Positions 17,322 through 27,565 of a stretch of 64,000 nucleotides of DNA are shown here, piece after piece. How positions within the stretch are numbered: the first letter of the stretch is position 1; each line of letters opens with the position of its first letter. Below the pieces are notes generated by a model. The model did no database searches. It was not told where the DNA came from and saw nothing but the letters and a program-made list of their open reading frames with translations. This DNA is from Mycolicibacterium chubuense NBB4 (GTDB taxonomy: Bacteria > Actinomycetota > Actinomycetes > Mycobacteriales > Mycobacteriaceae), in contig NC_018027.1 in assembly GCF_000266905.1 (NCBI RefSeq), positions 5,084,001-5,148,000 on the forward strand, in the 5' to 3' direction. Made by a program: the position numbers and the translations under genes.

Positions 17322-17778
17322 AGGTCCCCTCGACCGCCTGCGTCCCCTCGACCTCGCGCTTGAGGTTGCCCAGCACCTCGGCCTGGATCTTGCGCAGTCC
17401 GATCGGCGCGAACGTCTTCTCGAAGAAGCCGCCCACGCCCCCGGCGCCCTGCCAGGACGTCTTCATCGTCACCGACGATCCGGGACCCGCGGGGGCCACG
17501 GTCCAGTTCGTCACCATCGAGGAGTTCTGGTCCTTCTCGATGACGGTGCGACCGGCGACGTCGACGGCGGCCTTGACGTCCCGCGAACGCGACTTCGTGG
17601 CCTGCAGCTTCCACTGCGCGACGGTGCCGGCGCCCTGACCGCCTTCGAGGACGCGATAGCCGCTGTAGTGCTCCGAGAGAATCTTGGGCCGCATGGCCTC
17701 GTAGTCCGCGACGGCGGCCAGCACCGTGGCCGGCTCGGCGTTGATCAGGACCGTGCTGGACGCGCTGACCTGTGCCAT
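17320..17778 (-). CDS. SRPBCC family protein (Rv3718c-like)
   Basis: A 152-residue START/polyketide-cyclase-like protein: SSTVLINAEPATVLAAVADY at the N-terminus, the central strand GAGTVAQWKLQ, and a C-terminal helix (RKIQAEVLGNLKREVEGTQ) closing the ligand cavity. The start ATG 17778 was chosen on homology-like length. The stop TAG lies inside the truncated third copy of the 60-bp repeat. It may bind a hydrophobic ligand; its neighbour, a lipid-modifying pair, is divergent. Confidence 0.85.
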   Translation of the reverse strand: MAQVSASSTVLINAEPATVLAAVADYEAMRPKILSEHYSGYRVLEGGQGAGTVAQWKLQATKSRSRDVKAAVDVAGRTVIEKDQNSSMVTNWTVAPAGPGSSVTMKTSWQGAGGVGGFFEKTFAPIGLRKIQAEVLGNLKREVEGTQAVEGT

Positions 17779-17868
17779 CAGTGCAAACTCCTTGTCAACC
17801 TCGTTCGGTGGGGTGGCCCGGAATCGGGTGCGGTCGCATCGGCTGCCACCGCGGACTAGCGTATATGT

Positions 17869-19257
17869 GTGTCTGCTGCCTCCACCGACGCACGGGCTGC
17901 GCACCGCGACGGCGTGCAGCGGCTGCTCGCCAGCTATCGGGCCATCCCGGCCGATGCCACCGTCCGGCTGGCCAAGCCGACGTCGAATCTCTTCCGTGTC
18001 CGTGCCAAGAACACCGCTCCCGGCCTGGACGTGTCGGGGCTGGCCGACGTGATCGCCGTCGATCCTGACGCCCGCACCGCCGACGTCGCCGGGATGTGCA
18101 CCTACGAGGATCTGGTGGCGGCCACGCTGCCCTACGGACTGGCCCCTCTCGTGGTTCCCCAGCTGAAGACCATCACGCTCGGGGGCGCGGTCACCGGGCT
18201 GGGCATCGAGTCGACGTCGTTCCGCAGCGGCCTGCCGCACGAGTCCGTGCTGGAAATGGACATTCTCACCGGCACCGGCGACGTGGTCCGGGCCTCCCCC
18301 GACGAGAACGCCGATCTCTTTCGTGCCTTCCCGAATTCCTATGGCACGCTCGGCTATTCGGTGCGGCTGAAGATCGAGCTCGAACCCGTCAAACCATTCG
18401 TGGCGCTGCGGCACCTGCGATTCAACTCGCTGGCCGCGCTGGTCGAGACGATGGACCGGATCATCGAGACGGGCGGGTACAACGGCGAGCGGGTCGACTA
18501 CCTCGACGGCGTGGTGTTCAGCGCCGACGAGAGCTACCTGTGCACCGGTGCGCAGACAGGGACTCCGGGCCCGGTCAGCGACTACACCGGTCAGCAGATC
18601 TACTACCGCTCCATCCAGCACGACGGCGAGGACGGGGCCGAGAAGCACGACCGGCTGACCATCCACGACTACCTGTGGCGTTGGGACACCGACTGGTTCT
18701 GGTGTTCGCGGGCGTTCGGTGCACAGCATCCGCGGATCCGCCGGTTATGGCCCCGCCGCTACCGGCGCAGCAGTTTCTACTGGAAGCTCATCGGCTACGA
18801 CCAGCGATTCGACATCGCCGACCGGATCGAGAAGCGAAACGGACGTCCACCGCGGGAACGCGTGGTTCAGGACGTCGAGGTGCCCATCGAGCGCACCGTC
18901 GACTTCCTCGACTGGTTCCTCGACACCGTGCCGATCGAGCCGATCTGGTTGTGCCCGTTACGACTTCGCGACGACCGCGACTGGCCTCTGTATCCGATCC
19001 GGCCGCACCACACCTACGTCAATGTCGGTTTCTGGTCTTCGGTGCCGGTGGGGCCGGACGAGGGGCACACCAACAAGCTGATCGAACGCAAGGTCAGCGA
19101 ACTCGACGGGCACAAATCGCTGTACTCCGACGCGTATTACTCGCCCGAGGAGTTTGAGGAACTCTACGGCGGGGAGACCTATTCGACGGTGAAGAAGAAC
19201 TACGACCCAGATTCTCGTTTTCTCGATCTCTACGCGAAGGCGGTGCGACGGCAATGA
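17869..19257 (+). CDS. FAD-binding oxidoreductase, DHCR24-like (Rv3719 type)
   Basis: A 462-residue flavoprotein of the vanillyl-alcohol oxidase/PCMH fold. The FAD-binding part shows VAGMCTYEDLVAATLPYGLA, PQLKTITLGGAVTGLGIES and GTLGYSVRLKIELEPV. It ends 4 bases inside the next gene, a cyclopropane-fatty-acid-type methyltransferase, so the two are translationally coupled. Methyltransferase plus flavoenzyme pairs make 10-methyl branched fatty acids (tuberculostearic acid, TmsB/TmsA type), in which the flavoenzyme reduces the methylene intermediate. That is the most likely role, inferred from pairing. It starts at GTG 17869. Confidence 0.85.
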   Translation: MSAASTDARAAHRDGVQRLLASYRAIPADATVRLAKPTSNLFRVRAKNTAPGLDVSGLADVIAVDPDARTADVAGMCTYEDLVAATLPYGLAPLVVPQLKTITLGGAVTGLGIESTSFRSGLPHESVLEMDILTGTGDVVRASPDENADLFRAFPNSYGTLGYSVRLKIELEPVKPFVALRHLRFNSLAALVETMDRIIETGGYNGERVDYLDGVVFSADESYLCTGAQTGTPGPVSDYTGQQIYYRSIQHDGEDGAEKHDRLTIHDYLWRWDTDWFWCSRAFGAQHPRIRRLWPRRYRRSSFYWKLIGYDQRFDIADRIEKRNGRPPRERVVQDVEVPIERTVDFLDWFLDTVPIEPIWLCPLRLRDDRDWPLYPIRPHHTYVNVGFWSSVPVGPDEGHTNKLIERKVSELDGHKSLYSDAYYSPEEFEELYGGETYSTVKKNYDPDSRFLDLYAKAVRRQ

Positions 19258-20570
19258 CGATGTTCAAAGAACACGCAGTGAATTCGGGAAGCGACGGGAA
19301 GCTCAGCCTGGCGGAGATTTTGGAGATCTTCGCCGCCGGGCGGATGCCACTGAAGTTCACCGCGTACGACGGCAGCAGCGCCGGACCCGACGACGCGGAA
19401 CTCGGGCTCGACCTGCGCACCCCGCGCGGCACCACCTACCTGGCGACCGCGCCGGGCGACCTCGGGCTGGCGCGCGCCTACATCTCGGGCGATCTCGCGA
19501 TGCACGGCGTGCACCCCGGCGACCCGTACGCGCTTCTCAGCGCGCTCACCGAGAAGCTGGATTTCAAGCGCCCGCCGGCGCGTGTGCTGGCCCACATCGT
19601 CCGGTCCATCGGGATCGAGCACCTCAAGCCCATCGCGCCGCCACCGCAGGAGGCGCTGCCGCGCTGGCGCCGGATCGCAGAAGGCTTGCGCCACAGCAAG
19701 ACCCGCGACGCCGATGCGATCCATCACCACTACGACGTGTCGAACACGTTCTACGAGTGGGTGCTCGGCCCGTCGATGACGTACACCTGCGCCTGCTATC
19801 CGCGTCCGGACGCCACCCTCGAGGAGGCGCAGGACAACAAGTACCGGCTGGTCTTCGACAAACTCCGCCTGTCGCCCGGCGACCGGCTGCTCGACGTCGG
19901 CTGCGGCTGGGGCGGCATGGTGCGCTACGCCGCCCGGCACGGCGTGAAGGCGATCGGCGTCACGCTGTCGAAGGAGCAGGCGGCGTGGGGCCGGCAGGCC
20001 ATCGCCGAGGAGGGCCTCGGTGAGCTGGCGGAGATCCGCCACAGCGACTACCGCGACGTCCGCGAGGGGGGCTTCGACGCCGTGTCGTCGATCGGCCTCA
20101 CCGAGCACATCGGCGTCGCGAACTATCCCGCCTACTTCCGCTTCCTGAAGTCCAAGCTGCGCACCGGTGGGCTGCTGCTCAACCACTGCATCACCCGCCA
20201 CGACAACCGGCACGGTGCGTCCGCCGGCGGGTTCATCGACCGGTACGTGTTCCCCGACGGGGAGCTCACCGGCTCCGGCCGGATCATCACCGAGATTCAG
20301 GACGTCGGCCTGGAGGTCCTGCACGAGGAGAACCTGCGCCACCACTACGCGATGACGCTGCGCGACTGGTGCCGCAACCTCGTCGAGCACTGGGACGAGG
20401 CCGTCGCCGAAGTGGGGCTGGCGACCGCCAAGGTGTGGGGTCTCTACATGGCGGGCTCGCGAGTCGGCTTCGAGCAGAACGCGATTCAGTTGCACCAGGT
20501 CCTGGCGTGCAAGCTCGACGAGCGTGGCGGCGACGGAGGTCTGCCGTTGCGGCCTTGGTGGACCGCCTGA
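19254..20570 (+). CDS. Cyclopropane-fatty-acid synthase family methyltransferase (Rv3720 type)
   Basis: A 438-residue SAM-dependent methyltransferase acting on unsaturated acyl chains of phospholipids. An N-terminal domain (residues 1-130, EILEIFAAGRMPLKFTAYDG) precedes the substrate region HHHYDVSNTFYEWVLG, SAM motif I LLDVGCGWGGMVRYAARHG, and the CFA signature IGLTEHIGVANYPAYF. It overlaps the upstream flavoprotein by 4 bases. With that partner it may form 10-methyl rather than cyclopropane fatty acids. Confidence 0.9.
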   Translation: MTMFKEHAVNSGSDGKLSLAEILEIFAAGRMPLKFTAYDGSSAGPDDAELGLDLRTPRGTTYLATAPGDLGLARAYISGDLAMHGVHPGDPYALLSALTEKLDFKRPPARVLAHIVRSIGIEHLKPIAPPPQEALPRWRRIAEGLRHSKTRDADAIHHHYDVSNTFYEWVLGPSMTYTCACYPRPDATLEEAQDNKYRLVFDKLRLSPGDRLLDVGCGWGGMVRYAARHGVKAIGVTLSKEQAAWGRQAIAEEGLGELAEIRHSDYRDVREGGFDAVSSIGLTEHIGVANYPAYFRFLKSKLRTGGLLLNHCITRHDNRHGASAGGFIDRYVFPDGELTGSGRIITEIQDVGLEVLHEENLRHHYAMTLRDWCRNLVEHWDEAVAEVGLATAKVWGLYMAGSRVGFEQNAIQLHQVLACKLDERGGDGGLPLRPWWTA

Positions 20571-20586
20571 GCGCTACGCTCACGGT

Positions 20587-20979
20587 GTGATCCGGTTCCT
20601 GCTGCGCGTCGCGGTCTTTCTGGGCTCGTCGGCGATCGGGCTCCTCGTGGCCGCCTGGCTGGTGCCCGGAGTGTCGGTGTCGGCTGTCGGTTTCGTCGCC
20701 GCGGTGGTGATCTTCACTGTGGCGCAAGCGATTCTGGCGCCGTTCTTCCTGAAGATGGCCAGCCGCTACGCGTCGGCGTTTCTCGGCGGCATCGGCCTGC
20801 TGTCCACGTTCGCCGCGTTGCTGCTCGCCTCGCTGCTGACCCACGGAGTGAGCATCCGCGGGGTGGGCTCCTGGATCGCGGCCACCGTGGTGGTGTGGCT
20901 GGTGACGGCCGTGGCGACGCTGGTGCTCCCTGTGCTGGTGCTGCGCCGGAAGAAGACCACCGGCCAAGACCCCCGCTAG
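20587..20979 (+). CDS. Small four-helix membrane protein (phage holin IV-like family)
   Basis: A 130-residue protein with four hydrophobic segments (LLRVAVFLGSSAIGLLVAAW, GFVAAVVIFTVAQAILAPFF, FLGGIGLLSTFAALLLASLL, TVVVWLVTAVATLVLPVLVL) and a basic tail. It matches the chromosomal 'phage holin family' of unknown function. It starts at GTG 20587, 17 bases after the methyltransferase, and its last 4 bases overlap the convergent dnaX. It is not a prophage remnant, since no phage genes are near. Confidence 0.75.
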   Translation: MIRFLLRVAVFLGSSAIGLLVAAWLVPGVSVSAVGFVAAVVIFTVAQAILAPFFLKMASRYASAFLGGIGLLSTFAALLLASLLTHGVSIRGVGSWIAATVVVWLVTAVATLVLPVLVLRRKKTTGQDPR

Positions 20980-22826
20980 CCGTCGATACGGCGGGCGCCC
21001 AGCTCGCTCTGCAGCAACTCGAGCGCCGCCTCTTCGGGATCGCGGCGGGGCGCTGCGGGGTCGGAGTTGCCGGCCTCGGCGAGCATGCTCTCCTCGTCCT
21101 CTTCCGGCGGCGGCGGAGGCGGTTCGGCCGCAGCCCGCCGCTGCTCCGGAGCCGCCGGCTGCGATGCGGGTGCAGTGCCGGTCTCGCAGCGGATCTTCCA
21201 GTTGACGCCCAGGGCGTCCTTGAGCGCCTCCCGGATCACGTCGGAGTTGCGCTGCTCGGTCAGCCGGCGGGCCAGCGGCGCCGACTCGTGGCTCAGCACC
21301 AGGGTGTCGCCGTCGACGGCACGCACGATGGCGCCCGCGAGCATCACCTCCGTGGTGCGGCTGCGTTCGCGGACCTTCTCCCGCACCGTGGTCCACATGC
21401 TGCGCACCGCGGCGGCGTTGGGTTCGCCGGTCGCGACCGCGGCTGCCGGCGTTGCGGCGGGCGCTTCCACGGCCGGCGCGGCGGGCGGCGGCATCGGTGG
21501 CGGCGAATCAGGTTGCCGGTCAAACTTTTTCGGAGCGGGCGCAGGTGCGGGCGGGCGCGGCGGCTCCGGCGCAGGTTCGGCCGGCGCCTGCGTCTTGCGG
21601 ACATACTGCTTCGGTGGTGCCGCGTCCGCGACGGCGCCGGCCGCCCCGCCGTTCTCGCCGGCGGGGATCGACATGTCGAGCCGGGTTTCGATGCGTTCGA
21701 CCCGCTGCAGCAGGGCCGCTTCGGTGTCGCTGGCCGAGGGCAGCAGCAGGCGGGCGCACACCACCTCCAGCAGCAGCCGCGGCGCGGTCGCGCCCCGCAT
21801 CTCCCCGAGCCCGGCGTGCACCACTTCGGCGTAGCGGGTGAGCGTCGCGGTGCCGAGCCGCGACGCCTGTTCGCGCATCCGCTCCAGGACGTCCTCCGGT
21901 CCGTCCACGACGCCGCGCGCGACCGCGTCGGGCACCGCCTGCAGGACGATCAGGTCGCGGAACCGCTCGAGCAGATCGGTGGCGAAGCGGCGCGGGTCGT
22001 GTCCGGCGTCGATGACCCCTTCCACCGCGCCGAACAGGGCCGCCGCATCACCGGCGGCGAGGGCGTCGATCGCGTCGTCGATCAGGGCGACGTCGGTCGC
22101 CCCCAGCAGGGACAGCGCGCGCTGATAGGCGACCTTGTTGCCCTCCGCGCCTGCCAGTAGCTGGTCGAGCACCGACAGCGTGTCGCGGGGCGAACCGCCG
22201 CCGGCGCGGATGACCAGCGGATACACCGCGTCGTCGACCTCCACGCTCTCGGAGGCGACGATCTTCTCGATCAGCGTGCGCATGGTGCGCGGCGCGAGCA
22301 ACCGGAACGGATAGTGATGCGTGCGCGAGCGGATGGTGGGCAGCACCTTCTCCGGTTCGGTGGTGGCGAACACGAAGATGAGGTGGTCCGGCGGCTCCTC
22401 CACGATCTTGAGCAAGGCGTTGAAGCCGGCCGTGGTGACCATGTGCGCCTCGTCGACGATGAAGATGCGGTAGCGCGACTGGGCCGGCGCGTAGAACGCG
22501 CGATCACGCAGCTCGCGGGTGTCGTCGACACCGCCGTGACTGGCGGCGTCGAGCTCGACGACGTCGACGTTGCCCGGCCCGTTCGGCGCCAGCGCCACGC
22601 AGGAGTCGCAGACGCCGCACGGCGTCGCCGTCGGGCCCTGCTCGCAGTTCAGCGAGCGCGCGAGAATGCGCGCCGAGGAGGTCTTGCCGCAGCCGCGCGG
22701 GCCGGAGAACAGGTAGGCGTGGTTGATCCGGCCGGAGTTCAGCGCCGTCGACAGCGGCTCGGTGACGTGTTCCTGGCCGACGACTTCAGCGAAAGTTGCC
22801 GGTCGGTACTTGCGGTAGAGAGCCAC
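20976..22826 (-). CDS. dnaX: DNA polymerase III subunits gamma/tau
   Basis: A 616-residue clamp-loader ATPase. The N-terminus MALYRKYRPATFAEVVGQEH is invariant. Walker A GPRGCGKTSSARILARSLNC and a Cys4 zinc module (CEQGPTATPCGVCDSC) follow; the DExx region is FIVDEAHMVTTAGFNALLK, and sensor motifs follow. Domain III ends near residue 365. A long Pro/Ala-rich linker (residues ~400-470) leads to a C-terminal domain resembling the tau alpha-binding region. No slippery A-tract for a gamma frameshift is evident. Confidence 0.96.
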   Translation of the reverse strand: MALYRKYRPATFAEVVGQEHVTEPLSTALNSGRINHAYLFSGPRGCGKTSSARILARSLNCEQGPTATPCGVCDSCVALAPNGPGNVDVVELDAASHGGVDDTRELRDRAFYAPAQSRYRIFIVDEAHMVTTAGFNALLKIVEEPPDHLIFVFATTEPEKVLPTIRSRTHHYPFRLLAPRTMRTLIEKIVASESVEVDDAVYPLVIRAGGGSPRDTLSVLDQLLAGAEGNKVAYQRALSLLGATDVALIDDAIDALAAGDAAALFGAVEGVIDAGHDPRRFATDLLERFRDLIVLQAVPDAVARGVVDGPEDVLERMREQASRLGTATLTRYAEVVHAGLGEMRGATAPRLLLEVVCARLLLPSASDTEAALLQRVERIETRLDMSIPAGENGGAAGAVADAAPPKQYVRKTQAPAEPAPEPPRPPAPAPAPKKFDRQPDSPPPMPPPAAPAVEAPAATPAAAVATGEPNAAAVRSMWTTVREKVRERSRTTEVMLAGAIVRAVDGDTLVLSHESAPLARRLTEQRNSDVIREALKDALGVNWKIRCETGTAPASQPAAPEQRRAAAEPPPPPPEEDEESMLAEAGNSDPAAPRRDPEEAALELLQSELGARRIDG

Positions 22827-22852
22827 GCAAGCAGGCTACCGACCGGCTCCGA

Positions 22853-24199
<1,347 letters not shown>

Positions 24200-24205
24200 T
24201 CAAGG

Positions 24206-24291
24206 GGACCCCGCGCACCCGCCAGAGCCCGTTGACCCTTGCTGCCTTCCGGCCCTGGGGGAGTTCACAGGATGGACGCCGCGCGGGGTCC
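24206..24291 (-). ncRNA. ffs: Small (4.5S-type) signal recognition particle RNA
   Basis: Read on the minus strand, the conserved apical domain GGGCCGGAAGGCAGCAAGGG is present (GGAA tetraloop with symmetric and asymmetric internal loops), closed by a long terminal stem of GGACCCCGCGC with its complement. The end points are set by that stem and may be off by a few bases. It binds Ffh to target membrane proteins. Confidence 0.92.
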
Positions 24292-24364
24292 ACGGCGAGT
24301 CTAATACCCCCGGCGCGGTGGGAGTTTTTCCGACCCTCCAGACCAGTCGGCTACCATGACCGAC

Positions 24365-24450
24365 GGAGGATTCGCCTAGTGGCCTATGGCGCTCGCCTGG
24401 AACGCGGGTTGGGTTAACAGCCCTCGCGGGTTCAAATCCCGCATCCTCCG
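24365..24450 (+). tRNA. tRNA-Ser (anticodon GGA)
   Basis: The 7-bp acceptor stem GGAGGAT/ATCCTCC, D arm, anticodon stem CTCGC/GCGGG with loop CTGGAAC (GGA at 24399-24401), a long class II variable arm (TTGGGTTAACAGCCC) and the T arm GCGGGTTCAAATCCCGC are all intact. The 3' CCA is not encoded. It reads UCC/UCU codons. It sits between the SRP RNA and lucA, as in other mycobacteria. Confidence 0.95.
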
Positions 24451-24521
24451 CACTCCGCCCGGGGTGCGAACGGCCTGCGACGTCGACCGTCGCACCCCGG
24501 GCACCACGATCAAGGAGGCAT

Positions 24522-25343
24522 ATGGGCCGCACCGTTGCGGTGATGTGGCACGCGTCGTTCTCCGTCGCCGCCGGTGTCCTGTACTTCTTCTTCGTCCTCC
24601 CCCGCACCTACGAGCTACTCGGGGACACGTCGCACACGCTGGGCACGGCGCTGCGCATCGTGACCGGCGCGCTGATCGGGCTGGCGGCGCTACCCGTGGT
24701 GTTCACGCTGCTACGCACCCGCCGCCCCGAGTTCGGCACGCCGAAGCTGGCGTTGAACCTGCGGACGGCATCGATCGTGCTGCACGTGCTCGCCGGCCTG
24801 CTGATCGTCGGCACCGCGATCAGCGAGATCTGGCTCTCGCTCGATGCCGCCGGACAGTGGCTGTTCGGGATCTACGGCGCGGCCGCCGCAATCGCCCTGC
24901 TCGGGGTGCTGTCGTTCTATCTGGCGTTCGCCGCCGAACTGCCGCCGCCACCGCCGAAACCGGTGAAGGTCAAGCAACGCAAGTCGCGCAGGCGGCGCAA
25001 GGGCGGCGACACCACCCACGACCAGAGCGAAGAAGCCGCCGACGAAGGCTCGGAGGGCGACACCGACCAGGTGGACGGCGTCCCCGACACCACAGACGAC
25101 ACCGCCGCAGCCGCCGAGACCGAGAACGCCGGGACCGAGACCCAGGCCGACCGGGCCGACGAGGAGACCGCGGACGAGACCGTGCCGACGGCCGAGTCCG
25201 AGCCGGCCGCCGAGACTGAGGACAGCGATGCCGGCACCGACGAGGCCTCGGACGGCAAACTCCGCAATCAGCGCCCGACCGGCAAGAGAACGGTGCTGGG
25301 CCGGCGCAAGAAGAATCGTGGCGGCGTCGCCGTCGAGGACTGA
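24522..25343 (+). CDS. lucA: LucA-like integral membrane protein (Rv3723 type)
   Basis: A 273-residue protein with four membrane segments in the first ~145 residues (for example FSVAAGVLYFFFVLPRTYEL and IVLHVLAGLLIVGTAISEIW), then a proline run, a basic stretch (KQRKSRRRRK) and an acidic, disordered tail rich in Glu/Asp/Thr. Position after tRNA-Ser and Rv3722c matches Rv3723, which stabilises Mce1/Mce4 fatty-acid and cholesterol importers in M. tuberculosis. The SD AAGGAGG lies at the ATG. The tail is longer and more acidic than the membrane domain suggests and is probably species-variable. Confidence 0.85.
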   Translation: MGRTVAVMWHASFSVAAGVLYFFFVLPRTYELLGDTSHTLGTALRIVTGALIGLAALPVVFTLLRTRRPEFGTPKLALNLRTASIVLHVLAGLLIVGTAISEIWLSLDAAGQWLFGIYGAAAAIALLGVLSFYLAFAAELPPPPPKPVKVKQRKSRRRRKGGDTTHDQSEEAADEGSEGDTDQVDGVPDTTDDTAAAAETENAGTETQADRADEETADETVPTAESEPAAETEDSDAGTDEASDGKLRNQRPTGKRTVLGRRKKNRGGVAVED

Positions 25344-25388
25344 CCGACCTCGTCATTTCGACAGAGGCCGCCGACACAAGCACTATTG

Positions 25389-26420
25389 ATGGGTATGAGC
25401 ATCTTCCGCTCGCTTCGAGTCGCGCTGACCGCGCTGGCGATCTCGCTCGGCGTCACCCTGTCCCTCGTCGCTCCCGCGGCACCGGCGACCGCCGCCCCGA
25501 CGGATCTCATCGCGGTGTCGGCGTCTGTGGAACCAGCGGTGGTGCGCATCGACACCGAGGTCGACTACCAGGGCGTCGTCGGCGCCGGCACCGGCTTCGT
25601 CATCGACCCCGGCGGCCAGGTGCTGACCAATTTCCACGTGGTCCAGGGCGCCGACCGGATCACCGGGACGGTCAACGGACGGTCGTACCCGGCGACCCTG
25701 GTGGGATACGACCGCAAACGCGACGTCGCGGTGATCCAGCTGCTGGGCGCCGGCGGTCTGCTCCCCGCGCCGATCGGCGATTCCAACGTCCTGGTGCCCG
25801 GTCAGCCCGTCGTCGCGCTCGGCAACGCGCGAGGCAGTGACAATCCGCTCACCCGCGAGGTCGGCACGTTCACCGCGTTCGGCCGCACGATCAACGCCGA
25901 GGACACGCTGACCGGCTCGTCCGACGAGGTCACGGGTCTGATCGAGTTCGCCGCACCCGTGCGCGCCGGAGACTCCGGAGGACCGGTGATCAACGACGCC
26001 GGCCAGGTCGTCGGCATGACGACGGCCGCGTCGGTCAACTTCAAGATGGGGCCCGCCGGTCAGGGCTTCGCGATCCCGATCAACGACGCGATGGGCGTCG
26101 CCAACCAGATCCGTTCCGGAGCCCGCTCCGACACCGTCCACATCGGACCGCCGGTTCTGCTCGGAGTCGGGGTGCGCGCTTCCCCGAGCGACCAGCCCGG
26201 CGTGCTGCTGCACGAAGTGCTGCGCGGAGGCCCGGCCGAGCAGGCCGGACTGGTCGACGGCGATGTCCTGCTCAGTGTGGACGGCGTGCGCCTGGACGCC
26301 ACGAATTCGCTGCCTGCCGTGCTCGACCGGCACTACCCGGGCGACGTCGTCGACCTGACGTGGATCGACAACAGCGGTGCGGTCCGCACCGGTAAGGCGG
26401 TGCTGACGCCGGGGTCGTGA
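25389..26420 (+). CDS. Secreted trypsin-like serine protease with PDZ domain (PepA/HtrA family)
   Basis: About 343 residues. The signal peptide (LRVALTALAISLGVTLSLVA, cut after ATAAP) suggests export. The S1C catalytic triad is His in VLTNFHVVQG, Asp in YDRKRDVAVIQL and Ser in VRAGDSGGPVIN. A C-terminal PDZ domain starts near residue 255 (LLHEVLRGGPAEQAGLVDGD). The arrangement matches PepA (Mtb32A). Starts at 25386 (TTG), 25389 or 25395 are close alternatives. It would act in the periplasm-like space or outside the cell. Confidence 0.88.
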   Translation: MGMSIFRSLRVALTALAISLGVTLSLVAPAAPATAAPTDLIAVSASVEPAVVRIDTEVDYQGVVGAGTGFVIDPGGQVLTNFHVVQGADRITGTVNGRSYPATLVGYDRKRDVAVIQLLGAGGLLPAPIGDSNVLVPGQPVVALGNARGSDNPLTREVGTFTAFGRTINAEDTLTGSSDEVTGLIEFAAPVRAGDSGGPVINDAGQVVGMTTAASVNFKMGPAGQGFAIPINDAMGVANQIRSGARSDTVHIGPPVLLGVGVRASPSDQPGVLLHEVLRGGPAEQAGLVDGDVLLSVDGVRLDATNSLPAVLDRHYPGDVVDLTWIDNSGAVRTGKAVLTPGS

Positions 26421-26470
26421 TTTGACGGAATCACCCCGGCCGCCGGGCCACCCGACCCTATGCTGAGCGA

Positions 26471-27541
26471 GTGCCCAACAACGCCTCGTATCGGGTCGTC
26501 CAGTGGACGACGGGAAACGTCGGAAAGAGCTCGGTCGCGGCGATAGCCGCCAACCCGACACTGGAACTGGTCGGCTGCTACGCGTGGTCGGACGACAAGG
26601 CCGGCCGCGATGTGGGCGAGCTGGCCGGCATCGAGCCACTGGGAGTGACGGCCAGCAACGACATCGACGAGCTGCTCGCCCTCAAGCCCGACGCCGTCGT
26701 CTACAACCCGATGTGGATCGACGTCGACGAGCTGGTTCGCATTCTCGAGTCGGGCGTCAACGTGGTCGCGTCCGCGTCGTTCATCACCGGGCGCAACCTG
26801 GGCGAGGGCCGGGCCAGACTCGCCGAGGCCTGCCAGCGCGGCGGGTCGACACTGTTCGGCTCCGGCGTCAGCCCGGGGTTCGCCGAACTGCTCGCCATCG
26901 TGGCGGGCACCGCGTGCGACCGCATCGACAAGATCACGATCGCCGAGTCGGCCGACACCACCCTCTACGACTCGCCTGACACCGAGCGGCCCGTCGGGTT
27001 CGGCGCCGCGATCGACGACCCGGACCTGCAGCCGATGGCGGCCGCGGGCACGGCGGTGTTCGCCGAGGCGGTGCAGCTGGTCGCCGACGCGCTCGGCATC
27101 GAGCTCGACGACATCACCTGCGTGGCCGAATACGCCCAGACCACTGAAGACCTGCCGATGGCATCGTGGACCATCCCGGCCGGCCACGTCGCCGGGGTGT
27201 TCGCCAGCTGGCGGGGTATCGCAGCGGGCAGGACCGTCATCGACATCAATGTCCGGTGGAAGAAGGGCCAGACGCTGGAGCCGGACTGGAAGCTGGACGG
27301 CGACGGCTGGAAGATCACCATCGACGGCCGGCCCACGGTCAACATGACCGTCGGATTCCTGCCACCGCCGGACATGATCGAGAATGCCAAGACCCTCGAG
27401 GACTTCTTCGTGCTCGGCCACATCATGACCGCGCTGCCGCCGATCCACGCGATTCCTGCCGTGGTCGCAGCGGCGCCGGGCATCGCGACCTACAACGACC
27501 TGCCGCTGCCCCAGCCGCGCGGGGTGGTCTCCACCGGCTAG
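26471..27541 (+). CDS. NAD(P)-dependent dehydrogenase, DapB-like Rossmann fold
   Basis: A 356-residue protein starting at GTG 26471. The Rossmann motif VVQWTTGNVGKSSVAAIAAN with the WTTGNVG signature is typical of the dihydrodipicolinate-reductase-like family that includes 2,4-diaminopentanoate dehydrogenase. Mycobacteria have many paralogues, mostly of unknown substrate. The C-terminal FLPPPDMIENAKTLEDFFVL and HAIPAVVAAAPGI are family features. It stands alone with its own start region, and the substrate is unknown. Confidence 0.78.
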   Translation: MPNNASYRVVQWTTGNVGKSSVAAIAANPTLELVGCYAWSDDKAGRDVGELAGIEPLGVTASNDIDELLALKPDAVVYNPMWIDVDELVRILESGVNVVASASFITGRNLGEGRARLAEACQRGGSTLFGSGVSPGFAELLAIVAGTACDRIDKITIAESADTTLYDSPDTERPVGFGAAIDDPDLQPMAAAGTAVFAEAVQLVADALGIELDDITCVAEYAQTTEDLPMASWTIPAGHVAGVFASWRGIAAGRTVIDINVRWKKGQTLEPDWKLDGDGWKITIDGRPTVNMTVGFLPPPDMIENAKTLEDFFVLGHIMTALPPIHAIPAVVAAAPGIATYNDLPLPQPRGVVSTG

Positions 27542-27565
27542 TCGCAGGCCCGGTTAGATGGGCCC

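Noticed and set aside
17779..18729. Extension of the SRPBCC frame upstream to 469 residues
   Set aside because: It runs antisense to the FAD oxidoreductase; family length fits the ATG at 17778.
20587..20979. Holin-like gene as a sign of a prophage
   Set aside because: No lysin, integrase, portal or tail genes nearby, and it sits in a conserved housekeeping block.
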